Below, in pieces: positions 1-5,197 of a stretch of 6,373 nucleotides of DNA. The first letter of the stretch is position 1; each line of letters begins with the position of its first letter. The position numbers were made by a program, and so were the translations under genes. A model generated the notes under the pieces. It was not told the DNA's origin and did no database searches. It saw nothing but the letters and a program-made list of their open reading frames with translations. Source of the DNA: Planctomycetaceae bacterium (GTDB lineage: Bacteria > Planctomycetota > Planctomycetia > Planctomycetales > Planctomycetaceae); the NCBI GenBank assembly GCA_015487825.1, contig WFOZ01000289.1, forward strand, positions 1-6,373, in the 5' to 3' direction.

Positions 1-94
1 GTATTGGGCATCGCCCCAGGAAAAAAGGATCCGATTCACTTATTGGCTGGTAACTATTTAGTGATGTTTGGTTTTGCAGGAATTTATGTTGTTT

Positions 95-171
95 GTAGGG
101 TCCGCTATTGCGGACCACCGCAGAAATAGGAGGATCCACCTCTCATCGTGGTCCGCAATAGCGGACCCTAC
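95..171. repeat. REP/BIME-like nested inverted repeat
   Basis: A perfect 24-bp inverted repeat has arms at 95-118 and 148-171 and a 29-nt spacer (119-147). Each arm also folds on itself: GGTCCGC, loop TATT, GCGGACC at 99-116 on the left, and the same stems with loop AATA at 150-167 on the right. The element can therefore form either two small GC-rich hairpins or one long hairpin. The spacer holds a weaker palindrome around GGATCC (132-137). Paired, oppositely oriented small palindromes are the layout of bacterial REP/BIME elements, which are mobilised in trans by RAYT (TnpA_REP) transposases. No such transposase is in the window, so this assignment is inferred from form only. Confidence 0.75.
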
Positions 172-191
172 GCCAACGCTGAATAGTTACA

Positions 192-238
192 TTGGCTGAA
201 AGCCATATTCAATGCTTTTGATTTTGGCTTTCAGCCAA
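192..238. repeat. Second nested inverted repeat (TTGGCTGAAAGCCA family)
   Basis: TTGGCTGAAAGCCA at 192-205 is exactly inverted at 225-238, a 14-bp perfect pair with a 19-nt spacer. Each arm is itself a small palindrome (TGGCT, three bases, AGCCA). The build is the same as in the element at 95-171, but the sequence is unrelated. It could be a second repeat family, or a regulatory hairpin in the leader of the gene at 366. Confidence 0.7.
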
Positions 239-289
239 AGGGGTTTATTTTGATCTCTTCCTGGGGCGGTGTTCCAGGCTATGATGGGA

Positions 290-304
290 TTGGCCTTCAG
301 CCAA
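290..304. repeat. Third copy of the 15-nt TTGGC…GCCAA palindrome
   Basis: TTGGCCTTCAGCCAA at 290-304 differs by one base from TTGGCTTTCAGCCAA at 224-238. The reverse complement of 192-206 also differs from the 224-238 copy by one base. This makes three near-identical 15-nt units within 113 bases. A partial unit (TTGGCTG) sits at 43-49. Spacing is irregular, so this is not a simple tandem array. Confidence 0.6.
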
Positions 305-365
305 TAAGCAAAAGTATTGAAATTACTGGCACATAGAATCCGGTAGAGTCAGAAAGTTTTCAGAG

Positions 366-1532
366 ATGATTAATTTACTTGCTTGCTGCTTCCGCAGAAT
401 TTTCCTTGGAATAGCGTTCTCCTCGCTGCTGATGAATATGGCGTTGTGCGAAGATTTGCAAAATGCTGTACTGCAAAAAAAGTTGAATCTTCCCATGCTC
501 AGCGAGGAAATGAAGCCAGCTGAATTGCTGGAAATTATCAAACTCGATTGGAAAACTGATATTGAGGCAGAGACAGCAAAGCAAGAGTCGCAATTGATGA
601 AAGTGGTGCTGAAGCACATTATTCAAGCTGCAGATTTAATTCTTTCTAACTCTAAAGTCGAAGAGAAAACGGCATTGGCTGCTGTGCAAAATAAAATGCA
701 GGCATTGGGAGTACTGGCTCGTTCGGGAGACACAACGGCTTCCATTCGGGCTGTTGCCATGGCGAAAGAGTTGCAACTCGATAAAAGACCGCTTATTGCC
801 AGAGAGGGAAAGATAATCGTTCTTTCCAATCGACTGCGGGAGATCCCGAAGATGAATCAACAACAGCGAAAAGACTTCATCAAAGATCTTATCAGTCTGT
901 TTTCCACTTCAGAAATAACAATGCGTGAAATACAAATTGCTCAAGTGACTGCTCGGCTCTTTGAACAGGCAGGAAATCTTAATTCCGCTCAGAGTATTTT
1001 GCAGAAGACTGCGCAACTGCTGGCTGAAGCTTCAAAGACAGAATTGAAAGAAATTGCTGATCAGTTCAGAGGTGCAGCTCGTCGATACGGGTTGCCGGGG
1101 CATCCGATGAAGCTGAGCGGTAAAACGCTTGACGGCAAACAGATCGATATTGAAGATCTCAAAGGAAAAGTCGTGCTTGTTCAATTCTGGGCAAGTTGGT
1201 GTACCTATTGTTTGCAGGAAATGCCTCATATATTGCAGCTTTATAATACTTATCACAAAGATGGCTTTGAAGTTGTAGGAGTTAATTTGGATGACTCTGC
1301 AGATCGTGCCCGGAAAATTATTGATGATGCACAACTCCCCTGGCCCCAGATATTCAGTGTGGAACCTGAGGCGTTGGGGATGAAAAACCCGAATGCAACT
1401 TATTACGGCATCACCAGTATCCCTCAGTGCATTCTTATCGACCGCAAAGGAAATGTCGTTACTTTGCAAGCCCGGGGAAAAATCCTGAATCAGGAGCTGG
1501 AACGATTGTTTATTCAGTCGAAACAGCAGTAG
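366..1532 (+). CDS. Exported TlpA/ResA-like thioredoxin-fold protein
   Basis: This 388-residue protein is probably a thiol-disulfide oxidoreductase acting outside the cytoplasmic membrane. Residues 1-28 look like a signal peptide: basic RR at 10-11, a hydrophobic stretch at about 12-27, and a small or Cys-containing end (ALC). Residues 29-240 are mostly charged, Leu/Ala-rich predicted helix with no domain I recognise. From about 245 to 385 is a TlpA/ResA/AhpC-TSA-type thioredoxin fold. It has GKVVLVQFWASWC leading to the CxxC pair C279-T-Y-C282, a VVGVNLDD strand near 303-310, and the cis-Pro loop at S351-I352-P353. C355, two residues after the cis-proline, is an extra cysteine. The ATG at 366 is favoured because the next ATG (432) would remove the signal peptide; its ribosome binding site is weak. 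Function within the thioredoxin group is certain only at fold level; the substrate is unknown. The next gene also encodes an exported thioredoxin. Confidence 0.9.
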   Translation: MINLLACCFRRIFLGIAFSSLLMNMALCEDLQNAVLQKKLNLPMLSEEMKPAELLEIIKLDWKTDIEAETAKQESQLMKVVLKHIIQAADLILSNSKVEEKTALAAVQNKMQALGVLARSGDTTASIRAVAMAKELQLDKRPLIAREGKIIVLSNRLREIPKMNQQQRKDFIKDLISLFSTSEITMREIQIAQVTARLFEQAGNLNSAQSILQKTAQLLAEASKTELKEIADQFRGAARRYGLPGHPMKLSGKTLDGKQIDIEDLKGKVVLVQFWASWCTYCLQEMPHILQLYNTYHKDGFEVVGVNLDDSADRARKIIDDAQLPWPQIFSVEPEALGMKNPNATYYGITSIPQCILIDRKGNVVTLQARGKILNQELERLFIQSKQQ

Positions 1533-1544
1533 AATAAAGCAGCT

Positions 1545-1565
1545 GGAAGTATCTGAAATACTTCC
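1545..1565 (+). other. Stem-loop between the two thioredoxin genes
   Basis: GGAAGTAT (1545-1552), loop CTGAA, ATACTTCC (1558-1565) forms a perfect 8-bp stem starting 12 bases after the stop codon of the first gene. No T run follows, so it is not a classical intrinsic terminator. It could be a weak terminator, an mRNA 3' stabiliser or a processing site that uncouples the two genes. Confidence 0.4.
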
Positions 1566-1628
1566 GGGAATAACTACCTGTGAAGCCCTCCTGATGGAAC
1601 CTGCCTCGACAAAAGGATTGATATTATC

Positions 1629-3317
1629 ATGAGTTTTCCATGCCTGAAAGCATTACGTCTGGTCGTTTTTATTACCTTTGCAATAACGATTGCAGGTATT
1701 GAATCTTCTGCAGATGAACCGGGGAAGAATAAACCTGAGGAAGAGACGAAGCAGAAAAATACGGCTTCTCAGCAGAAGACTGATAATAATAAAGATTCCG
1801 AAGAGACTGCCAGTCCGTTTCCCCAGCGCTTCGATGCCCCGAGTCTCGATGGAGGCAATGGCTGGCTTAATACGAAGACTCCTCTGGACTGGAGAAAGCT
1901 ACGTGGCAAAGTTGTGCTCATCGATTTCTGGACCTATTGTTGTATCAACTGCATGCACGTTCTACCCGATCTGGAGTTTCTCGAAAAGAAATACGCCAAC
2001 CAACTCGTTGTTATCGGTGTTCACTCTGCCAAGTTTGAGAACGAAAAAGATACCGAAGCAATTCGTTCAGCCATCGTGCGGTACGAAATTAAACATCCCG
2101 TCATTAACGATTCCGAAATGACGGTCTGGCGAAAATTCGGTGTGCGAAGTTGGCCCACACTGGTTGTTGTCGATCCCGAAGGAAAATACATCGGCTATCT
2201 ATCAGGGGAAGGAAACCGCGAAAGACTTGATCTTATTGTTGCCAGGCTGATCAAGTATCATCGAAAAAAAGGGACACTCAACGAAGAACCTCTGCAGTTC
2301 GATCTTGAAGCGGTCAAGCTGGCTTCAACTCCACTACGGTTTCCGGGCAAAGTGCTGGCTGATTCCGATTCCAATCGCCTGTTCATTTCAGATAGTAATC
2401 ATAACCGAATTGTAATTACAAATTTGCAGGGTAAGTTGCTCGAGATAATTGGCAGCGGAAAAATTGGTGCAGCCGATGGCGACTACAAAACGGCTTCATT
2501 TGATCATCCACAGGGGATGGAGCTGGTTGGCGATACGCTGTACGTTGCCGATACGGAAAATCATTTATTACGACTGATCGATCTGAAAAACAAAACGGTA
2601 ACAACTTTGGCGGGGACCGGGAAGCAGTCGCGAACCCGCGGAAAAGGAGGTGAGTTGCTCAAAACTGCACTTAACAGCCCGTGGGCAATCTCGCAGTTTC
2701 AGAACACACTGTATATTGCCATGGCGGGACCGCATCAGTTGTGGAAACATAAAATCGGTTCTCAAACAATTGAAGTATTTGCAGGATCAGGCAGAGAAGA
2801 TATCGTTGATGGTTCACTTGCAAGTTCAGCCCTGGCACAACCTTCGGGCATGACCACAGACCAGAAGCATCTCTATTTTGTCGACAGCGAAGGTTCTGCG
2901 GTTCGCAAGGTCGATTTCGGTCCGCCTGCATTAGTTTCTACAATCGCCGGGCCCCGCAACCTGCCGAATGGTCGTTCGTTATTCGAATTTGCTGATATCG
3001 ATGGCAAGGGGGATATCGCTCGGTTCCAACATCCGTTGGGCATCGTGTATCACAACGGAAAACTTTATGTTGCAGATAGTTACAATCACAAAATTCGTAT
3101 TGTTGATCTTAAAACAGGAGAAGTGACTACTTTTCTTGGAACCGGTAAAGCGGGAAAAGACCTGAAAGCAGCGGTGCAGTTTTCAGAACCGGCCGGATTA
3201 AGCATCTCTCGGGATCAGCTTTATATTGCAGATACGAATAACCACCGGATTGTGGTTGTCAATCTGAAAGACAAATCAGCAACAGAACTGAAAATTGACG
3301 GATTAAAGGCACCTTGA
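1629..3317 (+). CDS. Exported NHLRC2-like protein: thioredoxin domain plus six-blade NHL propeller
   Basis: This 562-residue protein joins a redox domain to a beta-propeller. Residues 1-28 look like a signal peptide (hydrophobic 11-23, likely cut after SSA), followed by a Lys/Glu/Gln/Asn-rich linker to about 62. The thioredoxin domain (about 65-210) has LIDFWTYCCINCMHVLPDL with the CxxC pair C105-I-N-C108, preceded by C104. It also has VVIGVHSAKFENEKD and the cis-Pro in SWPTLVVV (P176). Six NHL repeats follow, near 236-270, 291-319, 348-376, 402-430, 466-494 and 518-546, several with LYVADTxNHxIRxxDL-type cores, enough for a full propeller. The TYCCINCMHVLPDL and GVHSAKF stretches match my recollection of animal NHLRC2, which is longer (about 726 residues, extra C-terminal part) and lacks an export signal. 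AAAGGA at 1612-1617 is a plausible ribosome binding site. Substrate and partner are unknown; the propeller suggests binding of a protein or other ligand. Confidence 0.93.
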   Translation: MSFPCLKALRLVVFITFAITIAGIESSADEPGKNKPEEETKQKNTASQQKTDNNKDSEETASPFPQRFDAPSLDGGNGWLNTKTPLDWRKLRGKVVLIDFWTYCCINCMHVLPDLEFLEKKYANQLVVIGVHSAKFENEKDTEAIRSAIVRYEIKHPVINDSEMTVWRKFGVRSWPTLVVVDPEGKYIGYLSGEGNRERLDLIVARLIKYHRKKGTLNEEPLQFDLEAVKLASTPLRFPGKVLADSDSNRLFISDSNHNRIVITNLQGKLLEIIGSGKIGAADGDYKTASFDHPQGMELVGDTLYVADTENHLLRLIDLKNKTVTTLAGTGKQSRTRGKGGELLKTALNSPWAISQFQNTLYIAMAGPHQLWKHKIGSQTIEVFAGSGREDIVDGSLASSALAQPSGMTTDQKHLYFVDSEGSAVRKVDFGPPALVSTIAGPRNLPNGRSLFEFADIDGKGDIARFQHPLGIVYHNGKLYVADSYNHKIRIVDLKTGEVTTFLGTGKAGKDLKAAVQFSEPAGLSISRDQLYIADTNNHRIVVVNLKDKSATELKIDGLKAP

Positions 3318-3319
3318 AT

Positions 3320-3340
3320 CGGCAGAGCTTGTCGTTTTTT
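3320..3340 (+). terminator. Probable intrinsic terminator of the thioredoxin–NHL gene
   Basis: CGGCA (3320-3324), loop GAGCT, TGTCG (3330-3334) forms a 5-bp stem with one G-T wobble. Six T residues follow directly (3335-3340). It starts two bases after the stop codon at 3315-3317. The T run overlaps the stop codon of the convergent gene (TTA at 3339-3341). On the minus strand no T run follows the hairpin, so it should act in one direction only. The stem is short. Confidence 0.5.
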
Positions 3341-4775
3341 ACTGATCTTCTTCAGATTCCGGGATGATCAGAATCTCCTGGTCGTTTTGATTAATCTGCA
3401 GATCAAAATCGCAAAGATCTTCAGCACTTAAGGCGATTAAAGGGCTGATTTCAACCGTTGCCTCTGGATGAGTTTTATACCCCGCCTGCTGTAACCAGGA
3501 ATTTGCCTGTTTATTAAGGGCTGCCCGGGAAGTTTCAGGGGAATCTTCGCCGGTCGCATTTTTGACGGGATTGAATTCTGATGCACGGTCCACTTCAATC
3601 ACCAGAGGGTTTTCTGCCTGAGGGATAGCGTCAAAAATAAATTGCTCAAATTTGTAGGCATTAGGTTGTTCGGGAGAAACAGATTCCATATTTTCGTTGA
3701 TGTGATCCACTTTTTTATGAGCAATATGTATCGGAAGAGTTTTCCCCTGCTGCGTGAGTTTTTCAAACAGAGTGCGATTGAAGATGTGGACAGCGATATT
3801 CCCTGCCCAATAAACCAGGCGGCCTGCCTTGTCCCGCAGTTCAGCAAGTTCTTTATCGAGATCGCTGTATTCGATAATCTGCTGGACTTCATCGAGTTCA
3901 GCAACAATCCCCACTTTTTCTTCCGGGGTTCGTTTGGAAACTACCTTTGTGCTCATTTCTGAATCATGCTGTACATGGTAGCCAAGCATGACTGGATCGC
4001 AAATGCGAACAGACGGGTTGTCGACCTGATGATAGAACAGGTACTCAATTCCTCTGGTCTGCATCTGATCAATCAACCCCGATTTTTTTAACGCCTGAAG
4101 CATTCCCCCATGTCCATCGGGACTCATTGCAATTTCACCTGGTTTGGCCAGTAGGATCTTTCCGTTTTTATCATCGACAGCAGGCATTTTTCCCTGACGA
4201 AAAAGATAGATATCTTCCGGCGGATATCCGAACCAGTTATGTTCCTGCAGAAACTTTTCCGTTTCATCATGAGTTGCATCACTGGTCATGATGAAGTACG
4301 CAATTGAAGCGTTGTGTCTGTTGGAAAGTGAAAGCAATTGTTCAAAAAAAATCTGAAACAGCGAGCGATCTGTTACCGGGCCAATCGGATACATCCCTTT
4401 GGGGTGTGGAAACCCGAGTCGGCTTCCCTGTCCTCCTGCGACCAGAATTGCCCCTACCTTTGAGTTGTCCAGAAGATTCTGCCCGCGCTGCCTGGCCAAC
4501 TGCCGGTTTTTCTTTTCTGCATCTGTGCGGGGAAGTCTCACGACTTGTCGAAGCGGAGAAATACGATCTTCGATAGATAAAGCACTGCTCGATGTCGAAT
4601 CCGACAACGTAACATCAATCAGTCGGGCTAATTCAGCATAGTCGATCTCGCTTAAAGTTTTCAAAAACTTTATACGGGAATCATCATCAAGCTGATCCCA
4701 GTTATCAAGAAGATGCTCCTGATGATACTGCTGAATTGTTTCACGAAGTGCATCGGGAATAGTAACGGTACTCAT
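3339..4775 (-). CDS. UAP1-like UDP-sugar pyrophosphorylase (UDPGP family)
   Basis: This 478-residue cytoplasmic enzyme of the UDPGP family is expected to make a UDP-sugar and pyrophosphate from UTP and a sugar 1-phosphate. Visible motifs are the nucleotide-binding loop LVAGGQGSRLG (111-121) followed by HPKGMYPIG with K126; PDGHGG (219-224); YHQVDNPSVRICDP with metal-binding D252; AGNIAVHIF (324-332); KFEQFIFDA (375-383); and EFNPVKNATG with K405. Motif order and spacing match eukaryotic UDP-N-acetylhexosamine pyrophosphorylase (UAP1/AGX) better than GlmU or GalU-type bacterial enzymes, and length is near that family's roughly 500. Sugar specificity (GlcNAc, GalNAc or Glc) cannot be read with certainty. 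The ATG at 4775 is the only in-frame start before a stop upstream, and no clear Shine-Dalgarno precedes it. The tail is acidic (PESEEDQ). It converges with the NHL gene, 21 bp apart, and diverges from the acyltransferase. Confidence 0.93.
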   Translation of the reverse strand: MSTVTIPDALRETIQQYHQEHLLDNWDQLDDDSRIKFLKTLSEIDYAELARLIDVTLSDSTSSSALSIEDRISPLRQVVRLPRTDAEKKNRQLARQRGQNLLDNSKVGAILVAGGQGSRLGFPHPKGMYPIGPVTDRSLFQIFFEQLLSLSNRHNASIAYFIMTSDATHDETEKFLQEHNWFGYPPEDIYLFRQGKMPAVDDKNGKILLAKPGEIAMSPDGHGGMLQALKKSGLIDQMQTRGIEYLFYHQVDNPSVRICDPVMLGYHVQHDSEMSTKVVSKRTPEEKVGIVAELDEVQQIIEYSDLDKELAELRDKAGRLVYWAGNIAVHIFNRTLFEKLTQQGKTLPIHIAHKKVDHINENMESVSPEQPNAYKFEQFIFDAIPQAENPLVIEVDRASEFNPVKNATGEDSPETSRAALNKQANSWLQQAGYKTHPEATVEISPLIALSAEDLCDFDLQINQNDQEILIIPESEEDQ

Positions 4776-5197
4776 GCTTGACGATTCTTGAAAATGGTGT
4801 TTTCAATATGGAGAGTTGGAACAGCCAGTATTACTATCGGCAAATGTTAAAAGATACGCTTGGTTTAAAATTGCCAATACAAACTGGCAGTGCAGAGAAT
4901 ATCAGTATGCCATCTGGAGGCATGTTGAGCATCGCAGTGCAAATTAATTTCGTCAAATTCTCTGAGATATCATTTCGTACTACCCGCATAGTCATCATAT
5001 TCTGCAATACCCGATTCTGCCCAGGCGTATCTGTTTGAAAGTAAGCCGCTGGAAGCTGAAAGGATGTTTCAACCGGTTGTACCTGCATTCATAGTCAGGG
5101 GTGGTTGCGAGGCGTTCTTTCATTACTTTCTGACAGCAGTGAAATAGCAAATTGTCCGCCTCTTATTATGAGTCATTAGCACAAGCTGTTATGGGTA
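4776..5197. other. 422-bp divergent intergenic region
   Basis: I see no convincing gene here. Two overlapping short open frames exist. One (4778-5038, +, TTG start or ATG at 4808) and one (4834-5088, -, 84 codons) lack clear ribosome binding sites and known motifs. The minus frame would end 58 bases before the pyrophosphorylase start, so a small co-transcribed gene cannot be excluded. Regulatory material for both flanking genes must lie here. A TATTAT at 5164-5169, 28 bases before the acyltransferase ATG, resembles a -10 box but has only a poor -35 partner. An imperfect inverted repeat (GCCAGT 4824-4829/ACTGGC 4883-4888, with partial TTGCC/GGCAA pairing inside) is also visible. Confidence 0.6.
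4788..4806. promoter_or_regulatory. Palindrome just upstream of the pyrophosphorylase gene
   Basis: TTGAAAA (4788-4794), TGGTG, TTTTCAA (4800-4806) is a perfect 7-bp dyad with a 5-base centre. Its near edge lies 12 bases upstream of the start codon at 4775. The position suits an operator for a dimeric repressor or a 5' leader hairpin. AT-rich dyads of this length also arise by chance, so the call rests on position and symmetry alone. Confidence 0.25.

Larger units (their letters stand above)
1..365. other. Repeat-rich intergenic region upstream of the first gene
   Basis: No convincing coding sequence is present. The stretch is unusually rich in inverted repeats, listed separately: a 24-bp pair at 95-118/148-171, a 14-bp pair at 192-205/225-238, and pairs at 12-22/258-268, 39-49/298-308 and 50-58/182-190. 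A TAGAAT at 334-339 resembles a -10 box, 26 bases before the ATG at 366, but no good -35 box lies at normal spacing, so no promoter is called. The repeats probably form folded DNA or RNA upstream of the thioredoxin gene. The window edge cuts the region, so the upstream gene is unknown. Confidence 0.8.

Noticed and set aside
95..171. CRISPR array or intrinsic terminator
   Set aside because: There are only two inverted copies rather than several direct repeats with regular spacers, and no T run follows the hairpin.
39..308. The whole region as a single MITE with 11-bp terminal inverted repeats
   Set aside because: The 39-49/298-308 pair is crossed by the 12-22/258-268 pair and no target-site duplication is evident beside the ends, so one simple element does not explain it.
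317..339. TTGAAA (317-322) with TAGAAT (334-339) as a sigma-70 promoter
   Set aside because: The spacer is only 11 bases, far below the usual 16-18, so the two boxes cannot be read as one promoter.
327..341. TGGCAC at 327-332 as the -24 part of a sigma-54 promoter
   Set aside because: The matching GC of the -12 element is absent at the required spacing (bases 340-341 are CC).
1032..1469. 145-codon open frame on the minus strand inside the first thioredoxin gene
   Set aside because: It lies opposite the conserved CxxC and cis-Pro coding region of the real gene and shows no protein-family features.
4778..5038. Small plus-strand gene of 86 codons
   Set aside because: It begins with TTG or a late ATG without a ribosome binding site, has no recognised motif, and overlaps an equally long open frame on the other strand.
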